Assembly: GCF_030463535.1 (NCBI RefSeq)
Contig: NC_132878.1
Span: 39,152,054 to 39,216,053 of the forward strand
Length of the DNA: 64,000 nt
Source: Salminus brasiliensis
Taxonomy: Eukaryota > Chordata > Actinopteri > Characiformes > Bryconidae
Reading direction: 5' to 3'
Under the pieces are notes generated by a model. It ran no database searches. It had not been told where the DNA came from and worked only from the letters and a program-made list of their open reading frames with translations. The first letter of the stretch is position 1. Every line of letters starts with the position of its first letter. Positions 31,839 through 45,283 of this stretch are shown here, piece after piece. Both the position numbers and the translations under genes were made by a program.

Positions 31839-33849
31839 CATTTAAGTCATAGGACTGTGCTTGGCTTAAAGGCCTTGATTTAAAAGTTACATTCCTCCAT
31901 ACATGTGTGTTCTCGTAGACATGCCCTTAACGAAGCATGACGTCTTTAATTTTGAGGAAATTTTGTTATCCTAATTTACTTAGAGGGGAAATTAGTTTAA
32001 GGGAAAGCTGAAATTCTTAAACTGCCTTAGTCAGAAGAACCACTAAGCAGAGTTCAGGATAAACGTCTGGTCATTTAGAGGTTAGGGGCTATCCTTTGGA
32101 CAATAGGGTTGACGCTAAATAAGTACATTTATGCAGGAGCCTACAAATCATGAACAGCTTAACAAAAGCTGCAACCTCATTAAAAGCATCTGTAGATAAT
32201 CTATAAGGGACTATGGAAATAAAGGGTGATCGTCAACAGCAAGCAGTGTCCTATAAGTGTCCTCAGTTTCCCAGCATCTGAGAAACCTGTAACTTTTTTA
32301 CCATTCACACTGCTCCTTTGACCTTTTCACAAGGCTCTGTTGGCACAGTCAGGTGGCATGGATGTGTGTGAAAGTTAACCTTTGTAGACATTTAGAGTCG
32401 CTTCTTTTCTATGCTATTTAATCACTGTTATTTAAATACATGTTTAATTAAGCAATACATTTCCATGCCATATTGACAGATATTGACATTAAGCAGCATG
32501 TCAGACAGTTAACACAGGAGTATGGGTACCCTCTATAAATGGTGTTGACAGCATGGTTATAAAATGTTGTTTATTAGGCTTAAATAACCTCAGAATTAGG
32601 CAATGCGTCCCAGCAGGGTAGGCCAAGATAAAAGAACCAACACAAGAACTCAACCCATCCCGAGGGAAGAGGCTTTGTCTCTACAACCACAGTGCACACC
32701 AGACACTGTTTAGACGTATCATCAGGGGTTTCAGGTTTTTATTTTGTTTCAGCCATGCCAAAAAAGGCATGTGGCAGTTCAGGGCTCAGGTCATCAATGG
32801 CAGGTCCAAGTTAAATAATAATAAAGTCAGTGCTTCTGCCCAGCATGCCGTCAGGGCTCTCTTGTATCATGCCCTGCCCATCTGGTCCAGTGTGGGAAGC
32901 AGTATGGACACTTTTAGATTAGGGTTTGGCCAGGATAATAGTGACTATATACTGAGCTATTTGGTGTAAGGTTCCGGGGACAACACTGTGTGTTCCACCT
33001 GATTTAACGCATCAGTTATTTGTGAACCCATTACCTTCTTTTTATTGATTCTTATTAAATCAGGGGAAATAGGTGAGCCCCCTAAACTGAAAACAGTATA
33101 GGCTGAGATGAGCCTGCAGTTCTGTTTTGTAGTCGTCATAATAAATGTAGTTGCTTTCTAACATATTGTCTCTTTTATTGGAATTGTGGCTGTTGTGGCA
33201 GTGTGGAATTTCAACATGGCACTGCTCTTTTTAATTCTAATTAATTCTAATTACAGGCCATGTTTGCCAAACACCCACTAAAACCTGACTGGTAACTTGC
33301 AGAGGAACAGTTTTTTAAGTTGGGAAAAGTTGGAAAAATGCAGCACCATATTTGACTAGGAATTCTTTATCTACGTGGACCGCTGTATATGACGTGGCTT
33401 TTTTTAAGGGACATATTTCAAACACTTGGGCCCCTACAGTGGAATGTAACCCTTACCTGTGGAAAGCAAACTAAACTTAACCTCCCACGTTGGTCAGAAA
33501 AGCATACTTCATGTCTTACCATGATACTCAACCACCTTCTTTGTATAGAAAAAGGTGTCATATTTAAAATGATGTTTGCATAACATTGATGATTGCAAAA
33601 AATCTAAATGTCAAGGAGAGACAAACCACAATATGCAGCATTGTAAAAAAAAAGGTTGCTAGTTCGGACCAGGCCATCGGTATATGATGATTTGGGTGAA
33701 GACTGTAGAGAGGGGAGAGAATTCTGAGAACCTTGGGCTGGAGTCCTGGTGGCATTTGGTGGAAGCTAGTCCCCTCTCTCAAGTAAGTAGAAGGGAGACT
33801 GGGTGGTGGAGTGTTGTGAAGACACATAAACAAGGTAAAGATGGTATTC

Positions 33850-33912
33850 ATAAGATGTTCGATTGGGAGGAGGAAAATGCCTAAAGCCGCTCCTCCCAAT
33901 CGAACATCTTAT
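33850..33912. repeat. Perfect 23-bp inverted repeat, 17-nt loop
   Basis: Arms 33850-33872 and 33890-33912 are exact reverse complements (ATAAGATGTTCGATTGGGAG plus GAG). They are mixed-composition, not simple sequence. Confidence 0.9.
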
Positions 33913-34084
33913 AAAGGTTTTACAAGGTTTTATATATGGCTTATACAAGCTTTTGTTATTTCATAACATCACTTATTAGCAAAAGATATTTAACAGCTGG
34001 TATAGCTGTGTGAATAAGGTGATCGTTCCCTTCTTTGCAATAACAGGTTACAACCCTCTTAGCACTTTAACAAGTAGTTAGTTA

Positions 34085-34300
34085 GTGTCTTACATCGGAC
34101 TTTGGGCCACTCATCCCAGCAGAACTGCTTCCACTCTGTGACATTTGTAGGCCTTGAAACTTGGCCTTGGCCTTTAGCTCATAGACAGATGGCCTGACAG
34201 TCTCTTTTGGCAGAATCCATAGTTCTCTCAGTGGCAGCACATCATCCTGATGCAGCATAGCATTCCCTAACATCACATTTTTGCCAGACATAAGCCACCT
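34085..34300. mobile_element. Possible DNA-transposon fragment
   Basis: It contains CAGACAGATGGCCTGACAGT, CTCTTTTGGCAGAATCCAT and CATCACATTTTTGCCAGACA, words I associate with a common teleost interspersed repeat. No ends can be defined. Confidence 0.4.
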
Positions 34301-35304
34301 CAGGACCTGATAGGACCTGATGTTCTTCAGAGATGTTAGCTAGCACAGTCACAGCACACTGAACACTGGTACTGTTCATTAAACCAGTTATTGGGATTGT
34401 CAGTGGCCAGTCAGAGTCACTATTGCACAATCCCAGAATTAATGACATTTAATTCTCCATTAGCAACCCAGGAATCCCATGCCTCTTTTCAAAAATAATG
34501 AACACAGTGTCAGGTTTTCCAATAAAAAGTGGTCCGGCTTCCATGACATTGGACTGAGTGTAACGTGGCCACTTTTGGGAGGGCTTCCATTCCTGGGAAA
34601 ACTGACTAATGTTCCAAACGTACAGTATGGCTCTAATTGCAGTGCAATAGAGCCGTACTGCCTTACAATTCCAGACTGATTTCTTGAGGTCTTTAGGAAT
34701 TTTTTCTTCTCTGTGGCATCATGTGCCTTACTGGACAAAGTGTGTGCTGCCAAGTTCACTCTAATTAAAGGCCCAAGGCCCAAAGTTAGACTTAGATTGG
34801 ACAAGGGGTGGCCCAAATCAAGGCTGGCTGTTAGTGATCACTGATCCTGATTAACACTTATTTAATAATCTGTAGGGTGGCACATTTTCCCACCAGAACC
34901 TGTGTGATTGCTGCTTTGCACACCATAAACATGACACAAGTAGCAATTTTTTAGCAATTCTTGCCAGACTTTCTCCATCATACTACTACTACTACTGCAG
35001 TACACTGTAAAATCATATTAATCAAAATAATAATTATTAATATATTATATTTATTAATATAATTATAAATATTGGTCACAGCTGTATAGTTACATTTAAA
35101 ATAAAAACACTTTAAATGCTTAAGTAAGCATTTCTGTAGTTTAACAGTACCATTTTTAACAAATTCAGTTTTGTTATTACTATGTTGTACAATGCCCGTA
35201 TTTATATGTACATGTCATTTGTCTTGTACGTGTGTCCCACACTCTTGTACCATCAGACACTGCTGTTTGGTAAAGGTCAGTGGCTTGTATCAAGGAACAG
35301 GCCC

Positions 35305-35694
35305 CAAGACCTGAAGAGAGGCACTGCCAATAGAATAGGACTCTCTGGAGCAGATAAACATGAATCTATTGACACCATGCTGCCTAATGGCAAGCGTGGA
35401 CTAGAGGGGTATAAAGCCCCCCAGCACAGAGCTATGGAGCATTGGAACTGTGTTGGGATGAGTTGTGGAGTTGGGGATGAGGTTGGGTGGTGACCATCAA
35501 CATTCTGACTTCACTAATGCTCGTCTCACTGAATGCAATGGAATCCTGACAGCAATAATCTAGTAGAAAGTCTTCCTTGGACAGGAGGGGCAGTTATTCC
35601 AACAAAAACAGGATAATCTATTTTTTAAAAGCCTTGATTTCAGAAGAAACAATGAATGAACAGATGTCCCAATATTTTTGTCCATATAGAGTAT
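35305..35694. mobile_element. Short Tc1/mariner-type element, 5'-truncated copy 4
   Basis: CACTGCCAATAGAATAGGAC, GCAGATAAACATGAATCTAT, GGACTAGAGGGGTATAAAGC and the right end GATGTCCCAATATTTTTGTC (then CATAT) match the copy at 22135-22632. The left terminal repeat is missing. Confidence 0.65.
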
Positions 35695-37970
35695 GTCTGT
35701 TCCTTCCAAAACAAACAGCAGTACAGACTGAAGTACAGACTACACAGTGGGAGGTGATGGTGGTGGCTGAGTTTGTTATTTCACTGAAACACAGATTCTG
35801 ATATCATTGGTCACAACTGTAAAGGAGGAATTTCAGCTGGTATACAAGTTCACGGCATGCCCATCAGTGAGATCTCTATCATATCTGGGAAATGCTTTGA
35901 CTCTTGCAAGTTTCACATGGTTAATCATATTCATTTATGAGACTATAGCCAGATATAAGCGTAGGTTTTAGTGGAGTATGCAGAGAGAGTAGATGTTCAT
36001 GGGCTGCTGGGCAAATTGGACAGTCTGCCATTGTATTGGATTCTACGGTAGGCCTGTATCCATTACTGCATAATTGTGCTTTTATATCCAGTGCAGACGT
36101 GCTTCATCCAGATGTTGAACTGGGACATCCTCGGTGCTCTCCAATCCAAAGAGAAGCAAAAGAGGAAAAACAGAGCTGCACTCTTCCAAGAAAAAGAGAA
36201 CTTTGGTTCTGAGTATGTTCCCCTCCCCACTGAGGCTGTCCACTGGGTTTGAGACTGGGAATTTGACCGATCTCGTAAAAAAAAAAACTCAGTGCTGTCC
36301 AGCTGACCTGGGTCAAGATCAGTAGGATGTTATGAGGTGGCTCTCCGAGAGCATGATGAACTCTTGTTAAGGTGAAGGAACCTTTATGTTGCCAGATCCA
36401 TTGGTCAGTGTTAGACGCCGCTAGGCTGGTGTAGGGTGACAATTGGCAACAGCTGTTGCTGATTAATGTGACTTGGCCAGCATCAAGATGATAAGCTATG
36501 CTTGTTACATTTCTCCATCCTAAGGCATGTAAAAGCAATGACTAGTAGAGAGGGATTGGAAATAATAGCCAATTATTTTCATGCTATGATGCAAAGCCCT
36601 GGCATTACAAACGTAGCCGGTGGGGTTTTGTCCAAGATAACATTTTTCGCTCGCATACTTGTGGTATGTATTCACATGCACAGGCATTAGGGGAAAATAC
36701 TGGTCATGGTTATCCTCAGCAAAAACAAGAAGTTAATAAAGAAGTTGCTTAATAGAGAAGTTGCTTAACGCTGATCAGAATTCAGCAGTCGTTGTAATGG
36801 TGTGAACAGACTTGCCATAGTGTTGTTTGGTTTTGAGCATTGTTATATTTCACTGCCATCACTGATATTTGGCTCCCAATGACAGGATAAAAGCTTATTA
36901 GCCTTTTAACTTGCTAAAATTGATGATTTTTGATGAAAAAGGGGAGATCGGAGGTCACTCGTATAATATTCAATACATTCATTAATATACATTCATACAT
37001 TTCAGTACTTATGGTCTTCCTCAGCATGTTCACGGTACACCAGCCAACAGCATTAAGCTATATAGACCAAAAAAAGTTGTATACCACGTCATCAACAGGT
37101 GGTAGGTATAATTTGTCATCCTCATGATTTGTGATGGAATACATTACTAACTAAGAGACTTTCCTGACTTCTATGATCATCCTTCTCAGACCTGCACTGA
37201 CCTTCTTGGACTTTCCCATTGTTCTGTATGTTCTGTATGCCCTTTTTATATGGGCACAGAGAAGCTACCAGCTGTAGTCAATCATGATCACTGACAGGAA
37301 TGTAAGATGTCTTGGCTAGGGCAAATGAAAAGACTTCTTGGAACTTTCAGCACCACTGAATTAATCATCTAAATGGGTGTCTACATATTTTTTTTATTTA
37401 TGCACTGTAAAAAGTGGCTGATTTGTTCAACCTATGAAAAATGATTTCATGTGGTAGAAAGACATTGAACTGGCTTTATTCAACTTCATTATTTATTTCA
37501 GACTATTAATTTAAGTTAAATGAACCCAGTTCAGTTGCTTATTGCAACGTGGTTATTTTTTACAATGTTTGTATGTATGTATCATTTTTCCTTGCATTGA
37601 TTTTAGAAACCCCCATCATCAAAAATATTGGTTCATTTTTTTTTTTTTATTTGTTATTATTTACTTATTTATTTTTATTAACTTCAGCTCACATACTCAT
37701 CTGTTTGTTTATCCTACATTTATCTCAAAATGACCAGAAGACATTTTACTGTAAAGAATAATAGTATTTGCATTGTCTGTTGGTTCATGAAATTTGATGA
37801 GTTTGATGGCAGAGTAGAGTGAAAAGATGAATCACTAGATGCTTAAATTATGCTCAAAATAAGGATGCAGGGATGATTTCGGAAATACCTGCATGCAATT
37901 CAGGCCAAAAGGCACAGATATTTGGCTGTGAGGCAGAAACATACTGAATGAGTCATTAGAATTTACAGTT

Positions 37971-37997
37971 TTTATTTATTTATTTATTTATTTATTT
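37971..37997 (+). repeat. (TTTA)n microsatellite
   Basis: About seven TTTA tetranucleotides. Confidence 0.9.
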
Positions 37998-39654
37998 TGT
38001 ACAAATTCACCTCTCGGGTCACATTTAAGAATGGAATGCCTTGGACGAGGAACGGTTCCTGCATGCGGAAACACTTTTTCCACATTGTTATTCCAGGCGA
38101 TGAGTGATCTGAGGAAGTGAAATGTAATTACGCTCAGTGTTATTTCTTTGTTTCTGTGTAAGTGTGGCATCTTGAATTTCAGTATGCTCTCTTGTTTTCT
38201 TATTCTTATCCTTGATAACACCCATGGCGCATCAGCACATTAGTTGGAGTGGATTGCACAAACACACAGTTGGAAAGTGACTCCATCAGCGTTGTCCACA
38301 TGGAGAATGATTATCAGCTGAACTGGAAAGTACCGTATTTCTCTGCAAGAAGATTGTGTTTTGTTTCGGTCTGAGCATAGTGTGTTTCTTTTTCCTGCTA
38401 TGGCAGCTGATTCACAGTTCTATGAATGAGTGACACTTTATTTAAGGCACCTGAATGTTTGACAAAAATTCATTAAACTCCAGGTAGGTCCACTGGCTTT
38501 TGAAGTAACAGTGTACCTGCAATGTGAATGTGTAGTGGCCTCCTGTTCTTATAACAGGTATAAGCTGCTTCGGTTCACTGCTGCTTGACTGGTCCTAGAA
38601 AATGTCAGTGTGAATTTTTGCTCTTAGAAACTGTTTATGTTTAAATTGCTGTAACCAGTTATTAATGCCGGCAGTAGGAATGGAAGATTACGGGAATTCT
38701 GGGCCAGTGCTGATAGCCAGTATTTGTTATTGGCCATTGCTCACAGTGTATATGAGATGGTTGTGCATACCAGCTCATAAGATGCTCTGAATGACTCCCA
38801 TGCCCTAAAAAATCTATTTATTTTCTTGTCTGATTACAATTGTGCATCAAGCTCAATGGTTGGAAAGCTGATCTGAATCTATGGCTTTTGGTGTTTCATC
38901 CAAGTTTCCAAAGCTGCAAAGGCTTTAATTGCTCAGATTTGTGTTATCTTAAATGCGAGTTACATGTGCAGGATATGAGAGATTGAATTCTCATCTCTCT
39001 TGTGCTGGCTCCCTCTCCCACTATCTGGCCCCTGTGTGTATTTTTTGTGAGCCGTTTATTTGAGTTTATTGTCTCTTCATGTGAACCACTGAAAAATATC
39101 CTACAACTAAACATTTACATAATGTATTATCATATGTCCACATTAATACACTTACCATTAAGGCATGTAATTCACTCAGCCCATCATTTGAATAAATTCA
39201 TGATACTGGGTTCACAGTTCAGCATTCTCACTGTATTTGAAACGATAATTGAAAGCATCCAGTTGTTGCATAATCTGCTAATTGGTCCAGAGACTGCTTC
39301 AGCTCAGTTTGGCATAGACAGCTGTGACCTTTTCAGGTTTTGCAGAGGAGCAGCAGCATCCAAGCACTTTGTTTATGACCATTTTCTCAGCAGTGAGCGA
39401 ACTTGTATGTAGAAACTCCAGATCCCATCAGAATAGATGCAGATAAATATAAATAAAACAATAAAACAGAACAAGAATTTCTCATTCTAAAGAAAGTGGG
39501 TGAGATCTTGTGAGCTAGTCTGAAGAACAAAGCTTGGTTCAATTTTTCAGCATCTCACCGGATTTACCATCATTAAGCACTGATTTACCAAACCAGGTGT
39601 TGGAGGAGAACTCTAAATAATACCAGACTCCCGATAGCAGAGCTTTAGAGATGT

Positions 39655-39794
39655 TTTAATGAAACCATGACCACCATGAAAACTATGAAAAACTTTTTGT
39701 ATGAATCGTATTTGTATTTATTCTAATATTAGTGTTTTACTGAGTAAATAAACACTTACTGCTCAAGTGCCTAAACCTTTTGCCCAGCACTGTA
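39655..39794. mobile_element. Tc1-type terminal fragment
   Basis: It ends CTAAACCTTTTGCCCAGCAC then TGTA, resembling the terminal inverted repeat of fish Tc1-like elements (CAGTGCTGGGCAAAAGG... on the other strand). The left boundary is unclear. Confidence 0.45.
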
Positions 39795-40047
39795 CATCAG
39801 CTCATACTCTTTGGTCCGGATCTTGGCTAGACAGAAAGTGGCCTTTGTGTATACTCACCATCATCCTGAGCTATTATTAGTTTTTTCTTTTTGGGTGGCA
39901 GTCAGAATAAGAGGCACCTGTCTGCATCCGTTTGGTAGACGTTTTATTTATTTATTTAATTTTTTTTTTTTAGCAAGGCTGTTATTTACAATCACATGCT
40001 TGCTTTAGGAATGCATTTTAAAACCTGGTCACTGTGTTAGACAGAGT

Positions 40048-40350
40048 GGGGCAGTGGTGGCTCAGCGGTTAGAGCGCCGGGATATCGATAACAGGGTTGT
40101 GGGTTCGATTCCCGGGCTCGGCAAGCTGCCACTGTTGGGCCCTTGAGCAAGGCCCTTTACCCTCTCTGCTCCCCGGGCGCTGGAGTTGGCTGCCCACCGC
40201 TCTGGGTGTGTGTGTGTACTCACTGCCCCTAACACGTGTGTGTGTGTGAGTGTGTATTCACTACCAGATGGGTTAAATGCGGAGGACACATTTCGCTGTA
40301 CAGTCCACACTGTACAGTGACGAATACGTGCACCTTTATCCTTTATCCTT
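40048..40350 (+). mobile_element. tRNA-derived SINE, full-length copy
   Basis: The A-box region TGGTGGCTCAGCGGTTAGAG and B-box GGTTCGATTCC are well preserved in a tRNA-like head (40050-40130). Then come GCAAGCTGCCACTGTTGGGC, CCTTGAGCAAGGCCCTTTAC, a GT-rich middle, GATGGGTTAAATGCGGAGGA and a tail of (CTTTATC)n. It is the best-preserved copy of the family also seen at 9118 and 41851. Confidence 0.85.
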
Positions 40351-40868
40351 AGATGACAGCCCTGTCACTGCCATGTCCGGACTAACCAGCAGTTAGCAGT
40401 GAAAGTCATTTGAAAGTGAACCAGGATGCAGGAAGGGTTGCATAGAAGGAAAGAAAGAGTGAGGCAGGGCAGACAGGGGAAGCAGGGAAACACAAACAGA
40501 AGACCACACTGAAAAAATCTCGGCCTAATGCTAGCCAATGTGGGCGTCTGCAAGCTAATGCAACAGAACTGAGAGTTAGGGTTCTCCTGCAAGCGTGTTC
40601 AGCTGTCTATCGATGTTTTGCAGCAGTCTGTAAAGATGCATAGAGGATTTATGTGTCTTGGAGAAAGCAGACACTAACCTTCACACTCCTAAGCCTTGAA
40701 AGCTTTGTGTGATTGATGGAGGTACTGGTTAAACTGGAAGGATGTTACTGCAACAGGTATCGGCGCGATTATCATTGGGTGTAATAGCGCACCAGTCCTA
40801 TTCCCAGACATACTATTAAAATAGATCCCTTTTTGCTGGACCTGTTGGTCTGCTGTTAAGAATGGGAA

Positions 40869-40921
40869 GAAGAGAAAGAGAGCAAGAGACAGAGAGAGAG
40901 AGAGAGCAAGAGAGAGAGAGC
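40869..40921 (+). repeat. GA-rich imperfect microsatellite
   Basis: AGAGAAAGAGAGCAAGAGAC followed by further (GA)n with interruptions. Confidence 0.85.
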
Positions 40922-41641
40922 GATGAGTGTATTTAAAGGTCTGGTTGGGTGGAGCAGTTCTGTGGCCTTCTGCCCCTACACTGAAACGCCACTCCACTAT
41001 TTATACCCCTCACCACCCGAACCAAATGAGGAGGTTAGGAAGCAATATGTGTGTGGATGTGTGTGTATGGCAGCATATGTTATTGTGTGTATCCAAGACA
41101 GAATGCGTGTCTGTGTGTGTTTGTGTCCTTAACCCGTCTCAGTGTGTCTATCGGTGTTGCGCAGAATGCGTGCTTCGCCAAAACCATTCCAGGCATTCCT
41201 GGCAGCAGAGCCCAGCCTGTTTGAGAAGGCGTGAGGAACACTCCCACAGAGTGGACCCTGACATGCGGTGAAACCTTTCCGGTATGCATGGATCCACAGT
41301 CTAGAGGACTAGAGGACTGTGATGGAATTCATCATTTGATTTCACTCTCATTAGATACCATGTTTTTTGTGTAAGCATCAGGTGTGAAGCAAATAGTTAA
41401 GGCGCTAAAGGCAAAGGTGAGTTCTTACAAACTAGATTATTTATTAATCATGATGAGGATTTTGGCCTTTGCGATACTGATATTACATACAGCTACAGTA
41501 GGCAAAGTGATGCAACAGCTGTTTTATTTTGAGGTCTAGTTAGAACTTTGGGGTGGGGGGGTTCCATTGTGTAAATTCTTGCCATCATGTAATTTCACAT
41601 TCCTAGAGACACTGTACAATCTCTTTAGTGTTAGTGTATGC

Positions 41642-42008
41642 TTAAAGCAGCATTATGCAACAATTGGCTCCCTCTGCAGTCAGGAACTGGAATTCAATAT
41701 TTGAGCCACCGCTAAAGGATGCTGTTTACACATGCATTTTTGGACAAGCTGAGAGGTATACAGCTCTGAAACAAATTAAGATTTTTTTTTAATTATTATT
41801 ATTTGCATCTCTATGTGTATGGCAGCCATTTCATTGGGCAGAGGTGGCTGGGCAGTGGTGGCTCAGAGGTTAGCGCTCCAGGCTATTGATAACAGGGTTG
41901 TGGATTCGATACCCAGGCTCGGCAAGCTGCCACTGATGGGCCCTTGAGCAAGACCACAGACGCTGTTCCCCTTATTATGGGTCAGTGGAGCATCAAAATG
42001 ATTTTGTT
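41642..42008. mobile_element. MITE with TTAAAGCAGCATT end, carrying a nested SINE
   Basis: The left end TTAAAGCAGCATTATGCAAC and internal TTGGCTCC, TTTGAGCCA and GTCAGTGGAGCATCAAAA words match the intact-looking element at 59916-60270. A SINE interrupts it at 41851-41955. The right terminal repeat is not clearly present. Confidence 0.5.
41851..41955 (+). mobile_element. tRNA-derived SINE, truncated, nested in MITE
   Basis: GGCAGTGGTGGCTCAGAGGT, GGATTCGATACCCAGG (B-box-like) and GCAAGCTGCCACTGATGGGC, ending at CCTTGAGCAAGACC. Only the tRNA-like head and the start of the body are present. Confidence 0.7.
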
Positions 42009-42694
42009 ACTTGAAAGTTTCAACTGTTTTCAGGCACAGTTGATATCCAGGTTTTCTTGATTCTCCCTTTTAAACGAACTTAGTTGCGAGTTGTTACGTT
42101 TTTCCAACCTGGTTTTAGAGCGTATCATCACATCAGTGAGCTTCCGCAGCACCCTCAACCTGTGGCTCTTTTCTATTCATAAGCTTTTTTGGCTGATAGA
42201 CAGAATGTCGTCATTGTGAAATACGTCATTCGTCAACATTTGTAAATACTGCGGTATACAGCACTGTTATACCAGCTAACCCTACTATTGATATTACTGT
42301 TTTGCAGCCCTAGCAATGAATGTGAATGCATTAGTTTTCCAGCTTCATATAGGTCATTCAGTCAGCATATATAACAGACTTACAGATTCAATGGAGCAAG
42401 CCTATGCCCTCAGCTGACCTTAAGCCTCTTACCCTATGAAGTAGGCATGACCAGAGCAGCTTTATGGTGGTTTGGAATTTTTCGGGGGTCAGTTCTCCCA
42501 CCTCCAGCATGCAGATATGAATGCAGACTGTGGCCCCAGACAAGGCAAAACACCTCTGGCTCCAGAATCCGCATTACAGAGTGAGCGGTGGACGTTTTGT
42601 CTATGTTTGTAAGACCAGGGGGATTCAAATGTTTGTGATGTTGTGAAGCTATAGCTAGCAACTGAATTTAAATGTTGAACAGCGTCTGAGTGTG

Positions 42695-42985
42695 TCTCTC
42701 TCTCTCTCTCTCTGTTTCTGAATGAATGAGTAACTGAATGGCTGTGAAGAAAGCTGGCTGTGGCTGCTCTCGTTCAGTCTAGGCGAGACTATAATGAAAG
42801 ATGGTTGCCATCAAACAAAACATTGTAAACCATGTGTGTGTGTGTGTGTGTGTGTTCCGGTTTCCAAGGCAGTGTCCTTGTGAAGCACATGTTGCCTTTT
42901 CCATGCCTTTTCTGTGATTAAAGCAATGACTGAAGAATGCTGATCTCAGTGTTCCCATAAACACACACACAAACACACACACAAA
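42695..42985 (+). repeat. Cluster of (TC)n, (TG)n and (CA)n microsatellites
   Basis: TC run at about 42696-42713, TG run at 42833-42855, and interrupted CA run at about 42960-42984. The TG and CA tracts are in inverted orientation about 110 bp apart. Confidence 0.85.
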
Positions 42986-43454
42986 GAAAAACACACAAAT
43001 CAGATGATGAAAGTCATGATTCATCATTCCATTGTGTGGAGTCCTGGGTTCCTGCTCTGCATTCTCTGCAGTACAAGGTGACAGATGGCAGAGGATTCGG
43101 CACTTTGTGAGCTCAGTGGACTTCCATAGTGCTGATTCAGCATTCATGAGGCCTTGTGGTGTGTAGAGTTCAGTGAACTTAATGCATTTAGGAGAATCTT
43201 ATGTGTGAGGAAGGAAGTGAACACTAACAAACATCCATTAGTTCCCAGAAATAGTGCAGGCTACCATAGCATGTAGTGCATAGGCCCCGGAGTTTGAGTA
43301 AAAGTGCGAGATTAAATGTTTTTTCATCAAATTCTGGTGGGCTGCTCATCACGTCAAAATAATGAGAGAATAAATGAGAATAAGTGAGAGTTTCTGGTTT
43401 TATCCCCAGTACCGGCAGGAAGTGGGGGCGGGAGACGTGAAGACACAGTGATTC

Positions 43455-43640
43455 CTCCTCCCTTAACATTCATGGTTGAGGTGTTCTTGAGCAAAGCACC
43501 TGCTTCCCAGGCTGAGGTGGCTGCCCAGCAGGTGTGTGTACTTACTGCCCTTCTTTACTGGCGTGTGTGTGTTCATTGTCACAGATAGGTTAAATGCAGA
43601 GGTTGTACTGCTGTGTAATATCTGTAATGTGTGTTTCTGA
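43455..43640 (+). mobile_element. Possible old SINE body
   Basis: TTCTTGAGCAAAGCACCTGC, GGCTGCCCAGCAGG, TACTTACTGCCC, a GTGTGTGT stretch and GATAGGTTAAATGCAGAGG parallel, in order, the body of the SINE at 40048-40350. The tRNA head is not recognisable and divergence is high. Confidence 0.45.
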
Positions 43641-45283
43641 TTAAAAAAAAAAAATCATAGCAGCGTTAGGTAGTGACTAAATTATTAAAATCAAAAAGAT
43701 TGGGCGGATGAGGGGCTTGAGGCATGCTCCTCCTCCAGTCTTTTGGACGTTGACATTCTGTTAACAGGGAAAACATAGATTTTCCCTCTCCTTCTATATG
43801 TTTGGTGTTAGGGAATGGTGATAAATATGGCTAGGCCTGGCTGGTGTTGTAATACTTATTTCATTGTGGCATAGCTTGCAGCGTTGGTAGCCTAATTACC
43901 CCATCACAAACATATATGTTTATACACGCTTGCCTGTTGTAAGAGCCAATGCTCGCACGGTTTACGAAGTGTGTATAAGCCGTGTATATTAAGATCACCT
44001 ACGTCCTCAAAAAACTGGCTTATTTAAGTGTTTTTAGTTAAGACAGTGGCTCAATATTAGGCTCGTAATTCTTTTTTGCTTGTGTTGTGGGTGTAGAACT
44101 AAGGAGTTCTCTCAATACACCAGTTAAAATATTCTGAGATACAAGGCGCTGCTACGGGCAGTGGCAGCATGCTCTGTGTGTTTTATGTGGTGTTATGTAG
44201 TGATGTGGTGTGGTGGTGTGTTAGTGGTGAGCTGTAGAGTTGAGGTCAGTGAGTTTATGCTGCTGCTCACCCATCACAGAGTCCTAACGGACTGAGCCAA
44301 ATGTGCTATTGACCTTTTCAAGAGCTCCATCTATCCAGTGTGTGTGTGTGTGTGTGCTGTGGGTGTGGTACTGAGTAGTTGCCTCAGTACTAAGTGTATT
44401 TTTGTATTGAGCTAATGAATTGCTGTGTAATGTTTATTACTGCTTACTTTGTTTAAGAGGTCTCTCAGAGGGCTTCCTCACCTGTGCTGTATGTCACACC
44501 TGGAATTATACAATTATACAGTTACAGGTCTTCCTCTGTCTCGGTCTCTCGCCTCTCTGTATCTCGTTATCGTTCTCTGTCTTTTTCTAGTATTCAGTCT
44601 CTTTTTTCTCATACTCTTTTCTTCCTGTCTCTAATAGTTCTATCCTTTTCTCTCTCTTTCTTATTCTCCCTCTTTTTCTGTTGCTCTCTGTAGCAAGTTT
44701 TTGAGAATTAAAAAAATGGATGGTCCGATTATGATGCATAGCTTTTCATAGGTTGCTCTAAAGCTGGTCTGAAGAATGGCTCTGCACTGCTCTCCCAGAA
44801 CTGTCTGGTGCGTTTGTGCTGCCAGATGTATGGTGGACGTTGTCGAGGTGGCACAGAGATTTCAGGCCTCATTAGTTGGGCACGGCTCGTCCTGCCTGGC
44901 GTCTCTGAGCTTCAAACAACAAACCAGCCATAATAAGATGGCAAATGGCTGTAATGATGATTGAGCTAAAAGCAAAGGCTGAGTTAAACCTCTCCATTCA
45001 GCTTGTTTCAATGTGGCTCCTAATCGTGGTAGCCTACATCACCGAAAGTTTCTTTACATAAATGCATGAATAGAAACCTGTCTTTTCATGGTTCTGGTAA
45101 TGTACCAGAGATGTATGTAACTCATTTAACAGTTGATGTCATGTTTAATGGTTGTACAATTGCTTGTAGGACGGCCCTATCGTCAGGAAACTTTGGTCAG
45201 TGTTTTTTCTTATGTCAAGACAACTAACCAACATATACATAATTTCTCCAGAATTCTTTGAATTTTTGCTTGTAATTGAACAA

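Noticed and set aside
40062..40130. Functional tRNA gene (good A and B boxes)
   Set aside because: The head continues into a SINE body with a (CTTTATC)n tail and recurs at 9118 and 41851; no proper acceptor stem was seen. It is a SINE head.
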